Shown here: in pieces, positions 26,907 to 34,410 of the stretch
Layout of the letters: the number at the start of each line of letters is the position of its first letter
Position numbering within the stretch: the stretch's first letter is position 1
NCBI GenBank assembly: GCA_002071025.1
Contig: MWEJ01000008.1
Coordinates: forward strand, 1 to 34,410
Origin: Verrucomicrobia bacterium ADurb.Bin070
Lineage (GTDB): Bacteria > Verrucomicrobiota > Kiritimatiellia > RFP12 > UBA1067
DNA length: 34,410 nt
Direction: 5' to 3'
Position numbers and translations under genes: made by a program
The notes under the pieces: model-generated
What the model was told of the DNA's origin: nothing
Seen by the model: only the letters and a program-made list of their open reading frames with translations
The model's database searches: none

Positions 26907-27215
26907 ATGAACATCAGGAATTGGGTGCTGGCCTGCGCGGCCACGGCACAGTTGACCACCGCCGCTTTCGCGGCAGACCAAGCCGGGCAGACACCGGCGG
27001 CGACCAAAGCGGTCGCAGTCAAGGCGCAGACGACCTGCCCCGTGATGGGCGGACAGGTGGACAAGACCAAGTTTATCGACTACGCGGGTAAAAGGATTTA
27101 CGTCTGCTGCGAAAGTTGCATCGCCACGATCAAGAAGGATCCGGCCAAATACGTGAAGAAGCTTGAAGCAGAGGGGATTACCCTCGACAAGGCCGGGCCG
27201 TCAAAAGCCAAATAG
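26907..27215 (+). CDS. Small periplasmic YHS/TRASH-like metal-binding protein
   Basis: 102 residues from the ATG at 26907, preceded by AAGGA, with a signal peptide (MNIRNWVLACAATAQLTTAAFA). The mature part has 'TTCPVMGGQVDKTKFIDYAGKRIYVCCESC' and 'IKKDPAKYVKKL', the pattern of YHS/TRASH-like domains in which Cys pairs bind copper or other soft metals. Proteins of this type accompany Cus/Czc efflux systems. It is first in the operon, 10 bp before the TolC-like gene, and probably delivers or buffers metal in the periplasm. Confidence 0.8.
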   Translation: MNIRNWVLACAATAQLTTAAFAADQAGQTPAATKAVAVKAQTTCPVMGGQVDKTKFIDYAGKRIYVCCESCIATIKKDPAKYVKKLEAEGITLDKAGPSKAK

Positions 27216-27225
27216 GATTGGTTTT

Positions 27226-28512
27226 ATGAAAATCGATCCATTTCTTTTGCTGATCCCGGCAGCGCTCTTTATGGGCCCTGACCCCGGGTATTCTCAAGCA
27301 AGACCAGCAGACCCCCTCCTGACTCTCACCGACGCAGTCCAACGGGCTGTCAGCGACAACGCTCAACTGTCCAGCCTGCGCGCCAAGCGGGACGCCATGC
27401 TGGAAAGGCCCGGCCAGGCCAAGGCCTTGCCCAATCCCATGTTATCCTATGGCGGCATGGACATGGCAAAGGGCGGAACGTGGCCGGACACAAGCGAGAA
27501 ACGGATCATGGTGCAACAGGAGTTTCCCTGGTTTGGCAAGCGGTCTCTGCGGGAGGGTATCGCCGAAAAAGAAGCCGAAATCATGCAACGCGATCTCGAT
27601 GCCATGACGTGTGATGTCGTGATGAGGGTCAAAGAGAGCTTCTACGACCTCTACGCCATCCGGCGGGTCATCACCATCGCACAAGAAGAAGAAGCCGTGC
27701 TCAGACGTATGGTGACGATCGCCGGAACCCGTTATGCCTCAGGAAAGGGGTCTCAGGCCGATCTGATCAAGGCGCAGACCGAAATCACGATGTTGAAACA
27801 GCGGCTGCTCGAATTGCAGGCGCAGGAGAACACGGTCAAGGCCAAATTGAACACCCTGCTCAACCGCAGAGCCGACGAGCCACTCGGGAAACTGGAGCCT
27901 CCCCCAAAGGTTGGAGCACCCGTCGAGGCTGCCAGACTCTTTGCCGAAGCGGCGCAGAACCGCCCCGAGGTCCTTGCCGCTCAGACACGGATCGAACGCT
28001 ACCGGCTCGAAAAAAAACTGATGGAAAAGGAGTATCTGCCGGACTACAAGCTCGGAATAGAGTACCGTGACATCCAGTCCGAAGACAACATGCTCATGTT
28101 CACCGTCAGCGTGGAGCTGCCTGTCTGGCAGTCGAAATACGAGGCCGGCACCCGCGAGGCTGAACGAATGCAGGCGGCGAGCCGGGCAGCGCTGGAGGCC
28201 GCAGAACGCCAGAGCGCCTTCGACGTGCAGGACGCGCACTTCAAACTGCAGACAGCCCTGCGCACGTTCAACATGTACCGCACCGATCTTGTGCCCCAAG
28301 CTGAGTCCCGCTTCAGCACCAGCGAAGCCGGGTATCAGGAGGGAAAGGTGGATTTTCTTGACCTGCTCGAAAGCGAGCGGTTCTTGTTGAACACGAAAGT
28401 GATGACCGCCATGAGCGAGGGCGCAGCGGGCGTGCAGGCGGCGCGTCTTGAGCGGGCCGTTGGAGTTAACATGTCTTTCGTCTCACCTGACGACCACAAG
28501 GAAGAACCATGA
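27226..28512 (+). CDS. TolC-family outer-membrane efflux protein (CusC/CzcC role)
   Basis: 428 residues from the ATG at 27226, with AGGATT upstream and a signal peptide ending near 'GYSQA'. Two repeats of the long-helix TolC pattern are visible: 'LTLTDAVQRAVSDNAQLSSLRAKRDAM' with later 'LIKAQTEITMLKQRLLELQAQENTVKAKLNTLLNR', and again 'LFAEAAQNRPEVLAAQTRIERYRLEKKLMEKEYLPD'. It forms the outer-membrane channel of the tripartite pump. Its stop overlaps the adaptor start by ATGA. Confidence 0.88.
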   Translation: MKIDPFLLLIPAALFMGPDPGYSQARPADPLLTLTDAVQRAVSDNAQLSSLRAKRDAMLERPGQAKALPNPMLSYGGMDMAKGGTWPDTSEKRIMVQQEFPWFGKRSLREGIAEKEAEIMQRDLDAMTCDVVMRVKESFYDLYAIRRVITIAQEEEAVLRRMVTIAGTRYASGKGSQADLIKAQTEITMLKQRLLELQAQENTVKAKLNTLLNRRADEPLGKLEPPPKVGAPVEAARLFAEAAQNRPEVLAAQTRIERYRLEKKLMEKEYLPDYKLGIEYRDIQSEDNMLMFTVSVELPVWQSKYEAGTREAERMQAASRAALEAAERQSAFDVQDAHFKLQTALRTFNMYRTDLVPQAESRFSTSEAGYQEGKVDFLDLLESERFLLNTKVMTAMSEGAAGVQAARLERAVGVNMSFVSPDDHKEEP

Positions 28513-30125
28513 AAAAACGCATCGTTCTTGCAGTCGCCGCCGGACTGTTAGCGGGATTGTTCATCGGCAGAGGGTGCTTGTCGCAACCGGCGCCCAGAGT
28601 GTCGGCAGGCACCGCGGTCACAGACGCTGCCCAAGTCTGGACGTGCTCCATGCACCCGCAGATCCGGCTGGCGCAGGCCGGCAACTGCCCGATCTGCGAA
28701 ATGCCCCTGATCCCGGCGGCTGCGGCTCAGACTGGTTCCGGGGGAGTCCCCCTGTTGCAGCTTTCCGACCACGCGCTCGCCATGGCCCATGTAGAGACCA
28801 CACCGGTCGCCCGCAGAAAGCTCTCCCGCGAACTGCGCGCGGTCGGGAAGATCCAGTACAACGAGTCCGCCCTCGCAACGATCACCGCGCGCGTCGACGG
28901 GTACGCCGAGCGGCTCTTCGTCGATTTCACGGGCGTCGATATCAAAGCCGGGGACCATCTCGCGGAGGTCTACAGCCCGGAGCTGCTCGTCGCCCAACAG
29001 GAACTGCTCATCGCGCTCCAAAGCGGCACGGGCGGACAGGCCGGACCACTGGCGGAGATGTCCAAGCTCAAACTTCGGCGCTGGGGACTCACCGAGGCCC
29101 AGATTCAGTCGCTGGTCGAACAGAAGAAGATCGCTGAACGCGTCACACTCTACTCGCCCATACAGGGGACCGTCATCGAGAAATCCATCATTCAGAATAG
29201 CGCCTTTAAAGCCGGCGACGCACTCTACCGCGTCGCCAACCTCGACACCGTCTGGGTTTATCTGGACATCTACGAATATGACCTTGCCTGGGTACGCTAC
29301 GGTCAGCGGGTAGACCTGACCGCGGAGGCTCTGCCCGGGAGGACTTTTGAAGGCCGGGTCACGTTTGTGCAACCGATTGTGAACGAAGAAACCCGCACCA
29401 TCCGGGTGCCGGTCCATGTGGGCAACAGCGACCACGCGCTCAAGCCAGGCATGTTCGTAAGCGCCGTCATCCGGTCAGTTTTGGCGTCCGACGGTACGGC
29501 TGCGGCCACCGGTGTCGAGGGCAAATTCTCCTGCCCCATGCACCCGCAGGTCCTGAAGGATCTCGCGGGCGCATGCCCGTTGTGTGACATGCCCCTGACG
29601 CTGATCCCCGGTGCGGCGGAAATCACGGCACCCCCAGCGCTGACGAACGCCCCGGGCGCTATCCGTTACGCCTGCCCTATGAAGTGCGAGGGGCCTAAGA
29701 CGTATGACAAGCCCGGCAGTTGCCCGGTCTGCAACATGAAACTCAAGCCCCTGCCTGCCGCCGCGTTGGCCGTTGTGGCACCGCTCGCCGTGCCGGTCAG
29801 CGCGGTGCTGGACAGCGGAACCCGGAAATTGGTCTATGTCGAGAAATCCCGGGGCCTCTTTGAGCCGCGCGACGTTGTCCTGGGGCCTCGCTCCGGAGAG
29901 TTCTTTCAGGTGCTGAACGGCCTTGACGAGGGCGAGCGCATCGTGACCCGCGGCGGGTTTCTGATCGACAGCCAGTTCCAAGTCACCGGCCATCCGAGCC
30001 TGTTCTATCCCGGAGGACTGACGGGCGACTCGACCTTGCGCCAGCAAAAAGGAAAACCGGAGAAAGATATGACTGCGGGCCCCGCACCCGAAACACCCGT
30101 TGCACCGTCGCAACACAGACACTGA
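28509..30125 (+). CDS. cusB: CusB/CzcB-type RND adaptor with three heavy-metal-binding domains
   Basis: 538 residues, longer than a simple adaptor. An N-terminal membrane anchor or signal (residues 3-20) is followed by heavy-metal-binding domain 1 (CSMHPQI...CPICEMPL, ~44-70). The barrel-sandwich/hairpin part ('LRAVGKIQYNESALATITARVDGYAERLFVDFTGVDIKAGDHL' region) and beta-barrel ('VWVYLDIYEYDLAWVRYGQ') follow. Two more such domains lie at ~338-367 (CPMHPQV...CPLCDMPL) and ~386-415 (CPMKCEG...CPVCNMKL), placed between the barrel and the membrane-proximal domain. It links pump to outer-membrane channel and probably hands metal to the pump. CxMHPxI domains usually bind Cu(I)/Ag(I), which favours Cus over Czc, but this is inference. 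Confidence 0.88.
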   Translation: MKKRIVLAVAAGLLAGLFIGRGCLSQPAPRVSAGTAVTDAAQVWTCSMHPQIRLAQAGNCPICEMPLIPAAAAQTGSGGVPLLQLSDHALAMAHVETTPVARRKLSRELRAVGKIQYNESALATITARVDGYAERLFVDFTGVDIKAGDHLAEVYSPELLVAQQELLIALQSGTGGQAGPLAEMSKLKLRRWGLTEAQIQSLVEQKKIAERVTLYSPIQGTVIEKSIIQNSAFKAGDALYRVANLDTVWVYLDIYEYDLAWVRYGQRVDLTAEALPGRTFEGRVTFVQPIVNEETRTIRVPVHVGNSDHALKPGMFVSAVIRSVLASDGTAAATGVEGKFSCPMHPQVLKDLAGACPLCDMPLTLIPGAAEITAPPALTNAPGAIRYACPMKCEGPKTYDKPGSCPVCNMKLKPLPAAALAVVAPLAVPVSAVLDSGTRKLVYVEKSRGLFEPRDVVLGPRSGEFFQVLNGLDEGERIVTRGGFLIDSQFQVTGHPSLFYPGGLTGDSTLRQQKGKPEKDMTAGPAPETPVAPSQHRH

Positions 30126-30140
30126 CGGAGGTCCGGCTCT

Positions 30141-33100
30141 ATGATCAATGCGCTTATCCGCTGGTGTTTGAAGAACCCGTTCCTGATGGGGCTCCTCGTC
30201 GTTGGCCTGTGCGTGACCGGTTACTTCGCCGTCGTGCACACGCCGGTGGACGCGATCCCGGACATCGGCGACAAGCAAGTCATCGTGTATGCCGACTGGC
30301 CCGGCCGCAGCCCGCAGGATGTCGACGACCAAGTCACATTCCCGCTCACGACGAGCCTGACGGGCACGCCCGGCGTAAAGACGATCCGCTCGATGTCGGG
30401 CTTCGGCTTTTCGATGGTCTTCGTCATCTTCAAAGACGAGGTCGATTATTACTGGGCCCGCTCGCGCGTGCTCGAACGCATGAACGTGGCCCAGCAGCGG
30501 CTGCCGTCCGGCGTCACGCCTGTGCTCGGCCCCGACGCGACCGCTCTCGGACAGATCTACTGGTACACGATCGAAGGCGAGGGCTTCGATCTGGCAGAGC
30601 TGCGTTCGATTCAGGACTGGTACGTGCGATACCAGCTCAACGCCGTCGAGGGCGTGAGCGAGGTCGCAAGCATCGGCGGCTTCGTCAAGCAGTACCAGAT
30701 CGACATCCACCCGGACAAGCTCCGCGCACACCGCGTCACGCTGATGGACGTCTACGAGGCCGTCAGCAAGAGCAACATCGACGTCGGCGCAAAGGTGGTC
30801 GAGAGCAACGGCATCGAGTCCTTCATCCGAGGTGTGGGGTTCATCAAAACCGTCGGGGATCTCGAGCGGATCGTTATCCGTCAAGAGGGCGGCACACCGA
30901 TCACCGTGCGCAATGTCGCGACCGTTCAGATGGGTCCCGACTTCCGGCGCGGCTCGCTGGACAAAGGCGGCGTTGAGACTGTCGGCGGCGTGGTGCTCAT
31001 GCGCTACGGCGAAAACCCCCGCGCGGTGATGCGGCGGGTGAAAGCCAAACTCGCCCAACTGGAATCGGGCCTGCCGGCCAAAACGCTCGCGAATGGCCGG
31101 ACATCGAAAGTCCGCATCGTGCCTTTCTACGACCGAACCACGATCGTCAACGAAACCATCGCCACGCTGCTGGAGGCGCTGAGCGAAGAGCTTCTGCTCG
31201 CCAGTATCGTGATCCTCTTTTTCCTGCTCCACCTCCGGACCACGGCCACTGTCTTGGCCACGCTTCCCCTGGCGGTGGCGCTCACCTTCATCCTGATGTA
31301 TCTCTTCGGCATCGACAGCAACATCATGTCGCTGGCCGGGCTCGCTATCGCCATCGGCGACGTGGCCGACATGGGCATCATCATGTCCGAAAACATCTAC
31401 CGCCGCATCGCCGCCGCGACTGAGGAAGAAAAGCGCGAGAAAGGCCACTTCGGACTCATCTATGAGGGCGCGACCGAGGTCGGCGGCGCGATCATCACCG
31501 CCGTCTCGAACACCATCGTGTCGTTCATCCCGGTCTTCTTTCTGACGGACCAGGAAGGCAAGCTCTTCCAGCCCCTGGCCTTCACCAAGACCTTCGCCAT
31601 CGGCTCCTCTGTGGTGCTGGCGGTAACGGTGGTCCCGTTCCTCTGTTACCTGCTCTTCCGGCCGGTCAAGTGGCGCAACGGCATCGTCGCCCTCATGGCG
31701 GCCTCCATCGGGGCGGCCGTGGCATGCGTCACGCATCTGGCGTTCGTTTGGGGCCTCGCCAAGGGGACTGGGGCAGGCTGGCTGATCTCCTGCGCGGCCG
31801 GCGTCGGCGTCGCGCTCTGCGTGCTCCGTATGGCCCGCGAGCGCTTCCAGCCGCTGGAGGAGAATCGCGTCTCGCGCCTGATCGCCAGATGCTACGTCCC
31901 GACGCTGGGCTGGATTCTCGCGCACAAGAAAACATTTCTCGCCCTGCCTTGCCTCTTGCTCTTTGCCGGGCTGAGTGTCTGGCTGGGCCTTGGAACAACC
32001 CTTTATCCGGTCGAGTCCCTCATCAACCTCTTCGCCAGCGAAGCCGCGTCGCCAGCGCTCAAGCGGCTCATGTATGTTCCGCCGGACACAGCCGTCACCC
32101 GCCCGCTCGTCGAGTTCGACCACCTCCGTTGGGAGCGCGTGCGACACAAGAACGGGCGGGAGCAAAGTCGCGTCCGTTGGCGCCGCCCCGATCCGAAAGG
32201 GCAAGCCGATGAAACCGAGGCCGGAATAACGGTCCTCCGCGAGAAGCGTATCCTCCCCGGCTTGGGCCGGGAGTTTTTTCCGCCCCTGGACGAAGGCTCG
32301 TTCCTCTACATGCCTTCGCTGCTGCCGCAGGGTTCCCTCTCTCAGGCGATTCAAGTCAACAGCACCCAGGACCGTGCCATGGCCAGCGTCCCTGAAGTCG
32401 AATCTGTCGTGGGCAAGGTGGGGCGCGCCGAATCGGCGCTCGACCCCGCCCCGATCGGCATGATGGAAAGCATCGTCATCCTCAAGCCCGAGGACACGTG
32501 GCGGACGCGCCACGTCAAACGGTTCTTCTCCGACTGGCCCGACACCCTCAAGAAGCCGCTTTCGTGGCTGTGGCCAGAGACGCGGCGAATCACCAAAAAC
32601 GAGATCCTGGCAGAGCTTCAGGAAAAGACCGCGATCCCCGGCGTATTGCCCACCTTTCTCCAGCCGATCCAGACGCGGCTGATCATGCTGCAGACCGGGT
32701 TCCGCGCCATGATGGGAGTCAAGATCTACGGGTCGGACCTGCGCGAGATCGAGCGGATCGGTCTGAGAATCGAACAGCTCCTGCACGAGGTGCCCGGAGC
32801 GACTGACATCGTCGCGGACCGCATTGTCGGCAAACCTTACATCCAGATCGAGATCGACCGTGACCGCATCGGACGTTACGGCGTCAACATCCGGGACGTG
32901 CAGGATGTCATCGAAATGGCTTTGGGCGGAATGAACCTCACCGAGTCGGTCGAGGGACGCGAACGCTACCCCATCCGCATCCGTCTGGCCCGCGATTTCC
33001 GGGAGGACGCCGAAGCCATCCAGCGGATCAGCGTGCCCACCTCATCAGGCGCACAGGTGCCGCTGGCGCAACTCGCCGCCATCACGACCGTTCTGGGACC

Positions 33101-33821
33101 GCAGGAGATCAAAGGCGAACGCGGACTCCTCGTCGGGTACGTCACCATGAACACCCGTGATCGCGACGAGGTGTCCGTCGTCAACGATGCGGAGGCTCAC
33201 CTCCGGCAGGCTCTGAAGGACGGGCGGCTGCAATTGCCTGCGGGCTATTACTGGGAGTGGTCCGGCCAATTCGAGAACCAAGTCCGGGCCATGGCCCGCA
33301 TGCGGATACTCGTGCCCGTCACGCTGGGCATCATGTTCGTCATGCTCTACCTCGGCTTCTCCCGCTGGTGGTTCGCCCCCGTGATTTTCTTCGGCGTGCT
33401 GGTCTCCGCCAGCGGCGGCTTCATCATGCTCGCCCTCTGGGGCGTGAACCTGTCGGTCGCAGTATGGGTCGGCTTCCTCGTCCTCTTCGGCGTCGTAGAC
33501 GATGACGGCGTGATCGTCGCCACCTATCTGGAGGGCGTTTTCAAAGACCGCTCGTTCGCCTCGGTCGCCGAAATACGCGCAGCCACCATCGATGCCGGGC
33601 TCAAGCGTATCCGACCCTGCCTGATGACCACCGCGACAACGGTCTTCGGTCTGATGCCCATCTTCTGGGCCACGGGGCGCGGCTCGGACGTCATGAAACC
33701 GATGGCGATCCCGTCCGTCGGCGGCATGTCGGTCAGCCTGATCACCCTGTTCATCGTACCCTGCGTCTTTTGCGCGGTGGAGGAGTGGAAGTGGAAACGG
33801 GCTTCCGAAAAACCAGCATAA
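30141..33821 (+). CDS. cusA: CusA/CzcA-family heavy-metal efflux RND pump, enlarged
   Basis: 1226 residues against ~1040 for typical family members; ATG at 30141 after GGAGG. Family markers: 'TPVDAIPDIGDKQVIVYADWPGRSPQDVDDQV' N-terminal region, the transmembrane 4 charged motif GDVADMGIIMSEN (D407 and D410), 'PPLDEGSFLYMPSLLPQGSL', 'VGKVGRAESALDPAPIGMMES' and 'IMLQTGFRAMMGVKIYG' with methionines as in copper pumps. The extra length is an additional hydrophobic pair (~512-555) after segment 6 and a charged soluble insert (~630-705) before the second periplasmic half. The pump uses the proton gradient to move metal ions from periplasm or cytoplasm out through the TolC-like channel. Substrate: Cu/Ag favoured; Zn/Co/Cd not excluded. 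Confidence 0.9.
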   Translation: MINALIRWCLKNPFLMGLLVVGLCVTGYFAVVHTPVDAIPDIGDKQVIVYADWPGRSPQDVDDQVTFPLTTSLTGTPGVKTIRSMSGFGFSMVFVIFKDEVDYYWARSRVLERMNVAQQRLPSGVTPVLGPDATALGQIYWYTIEGEGFDLAELRSIQDWYVRYQLNAVEGVSEVASIGGFVKQYQIDIHPDKLRAHRVTLMDVYEAVSKSNIDVGAKVVESNGIESFIRGVGFIKTVGDLERIVIRQEGGTPITVRNVATVQMGPDFRRGSLDKGGVETVGGVVLMRYGENPRAVMRRVKAKLAQLESGLPAKTLANGRTSKVRIVPFYDRTTIVNETIATLLEALSEELLLASIVILFFLLHLRTTATVLATLPLAVALTFILMYLFGIDSNIMSLAGLAIAIGDVADMGIIMSENIYRRIAAATEEEKREKGHFGLIYEGATEVGGAIITAVSNTIVSFIPVFFLTDQEGKLFQPLAFTKTFAIGSSVVLAVTVVPFLCYLLFRPVKWRNGIVALMAASIGAAVACVTHLAFVWGLAKGTGAGWLISCAAGVGVALCVLRMARERFQPLEENRVSRLIARCYVPTLGWILAHKKTFLALPCLLLFAGLSVWLGLGTTLYPVESLINLFASEAASPALKRLMYVPPDTAVTRPLVEFDHLRWERVRHKNGREQSRVRWRRPDPKGQADETEAGITVLREKRILPGLGREFFPPLDEGSFLYMPSLLPQGSLSQAIQVNSTQDRAMASVPEVESVVGKVGRAESALDPAPIGMMESIVILKPEDTWRTRHVKRFFSDWPDTLKKPLSWLWPETRRITKNEILAELQEKTAIPGVLPTFLQPIQTRLIMLQTGFRAMMGVKIYGSDLREIERIGLRIEQLLHEVPGATDIVADRIVGKPYIQIEIDRDRIGRYGVNIRDVQDVIEMALGGMNLTESVEGRERYPIRIRLARDFREDAEAIQRISVPTSSGAQVPLAQLAAITTVLGPQEIKGERGLLVGYVTMNTRDRDEVSVVNDAEAHLRQALKDGRLQLPAGYYWEWSGQFENQVRAMARMRILVPVTLGIMFVMLYLGFSRWWFAPVIFFGVLVSASGGFIMLALWGVNLSVAVWVGFLVLFGVVDDDGVIVATYLEGVFKDRSFASVAEIRAATIDAGLKRIRPCLMTTATTVFGLMPIFWATGRGSDVMKPMAIPSVGGMSVSLITLFIVPCVFCAVEEWKWKRASEKPA

Positions 33822-33857
33822 AGACAGCCGTCTTCTCATAGGCTTGAGGTTGCGTTC

Positions 33858-34410
33858 ATGAACCGATGACCCGGCTCTGGGCGTCGTTTGCGTTGGGCCA
33901 TTGAAAACACCCCTGCTTTGTCTTCCGACCGCGCCTTGTTCATTTGCCTGACGTATCCCGCGATCTGGGAGCGGGACGGGCGGAAGGTTAAACGTCATCT
34001 TGACACTTTCGGGAAAAGGTGTTGCCGGATCGGTGCTTTTTTCGCGTGGGCGTTGGAATATCAGACAAGGGGTGCACCGCATTTCCATTTGTTGGCCCGA
34101 TTCCCTGACTCATGGGATATCAGGCGGGTGCGTGAATGGGTCGCTTCAAGCTGGTTTGACATTGTCGGATCGGGAGATGAAAAGCATCTGAGGGCCGGAA
34201 CCTCTGCGGAGTGGGTCAAAAATCCTGAGTGTGAGGGCTGGTATATCGGACACTATCTAGGCAAAGAATATCAAAAGACAGTTCCTGACGGAGTGACACT
34301 GACAGGGCGCATGTGGGGCATGATCGGGTGCTGTTTGATCGAACGTGATAGTATCCGGCCCATAGATGAAACGGTAAAACAACGTAAGATAAAGGCGTAT
34401 GAGAAGTCGT
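33858..34410 (+). pseudogene. Rolling-circle replication initiator (HUH endonuclease), 5' defect, 3' end outside window
   Basis: An open frame runs from 33870 to the window end (180 codons) and is in frame with an ATG at 33858 that has TTGAGG upstream, but codon 4 is TGA. Numbering from that ATG, the frame carries FICLTYP (28-34, motif 1), APHFHLL (HUH motif with H75 and H77, motif 2) and YIGHYLGK (Y129, Y133, K136, motif 3). 'HLRAGTSAEWV' and 'GRMWGMIG' also fit plasmid/phage Rep proteins of the REP_ORF2-G2P-like kind. Such enzymes nick an origin through a catalytic Tyr. Either the gene is inactivated by one nonsense change (CGA to TGA would suffice), or translation begins at a TTG such as 33888 without a visible ribosome site. 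Base composition is clearly lower in GC than the pump gene, a sign of transfer. Confidence 0.75.

Noticed and set aside
29475-32786. 1103-codon open frame on the minus strand opposite the adaptor and pump
   Set aside because: The Asp/His/Arg-rich translation has no domain pattern; the plus-strand genes are unmistakable.
33866-33904. Short ATG frame at 33866 as the Rep start
   Set aside because: It is in another frame and stops after 12 codons.

Overview
The window looks like a chromosomal segment of a GC-rich, saccharolytic bacterium. I infer the PVC superphylum, most likely Kiritimatiellota/Verrucomicrobiota. The grounds are the mix of secreted glycoside hydrolases and a heparinase-like lyase, a fused fucokinase/fucose-1-phosphate guanylyltransferase, a DUF3127 protein, and short palindromic intergenic repeats of a kind I associate with that group. 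Housekeeping genes (tyrA, prmC, nfo, dtd) argue against a plasmid. Taxonomy is an inference, not a measurement.

Layout. 1-813: the 3' part of a hypothetical gene. 906-3485 (-): an MrfA/YprA-type repair helicase. 3486-3995: a noncoding stretch with a hairpin repeat and a good promoter. 3996-6383: a secreted heparinase II/III-family protein. 6402-8255 (-): an ETF-quinone-oxidoreductase-like flavoprotein with two Fe-S clusters. 8362-10073 (-): tyrA and an amidohydrolase with overlapping start and stop codons. 10220-14499: an SMP-30/gluconolactonase-like secreted protein and a large FtsX-type permease with no ATPase beside it. 14753-16008: a DUF3127 protein and prmC. 16115-16940: a small regulator with two winged-helix domains, surrounded by five copies of one palindrome. 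17019-26340: nfo, a large secreted glycosidase, the fucose salvage enzyme overlapping dtd, an orphan vsr and a second secreted glycosidase.

26341-33821 differs in character. A lower-GC leader with a strong extended -10 promoter precedes a compact heavy-metal efflux operon: a periplasmic YHS-like metal-binding protein, a TolC-family outer-membrane factor, a CusB-like adaptor with three heavy-metal-binding domains, and an enlarged CusA/CzcA-type RND pump. It is followed at 33858 by an AT-richer open frame that runs off the window and carries the three motifs of a rolling-circle (HUH) replication initiator. Its only ATG-initiated reading is broken by a stop at codon 4. This suggests the right end of the window borders or lies in an integrated mobile element.

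The observations most worth following up are the evenly spaced palindrome array (centres 65, 65 and 68 bp apart) with its double winged-helix regulator, the unlisted HUH Rep frame at the right edge, the vsr gene without a methyltransferase, the G8 tract in an unusual linker of the fucose enzyme, and the expanded metal-efflux operon.
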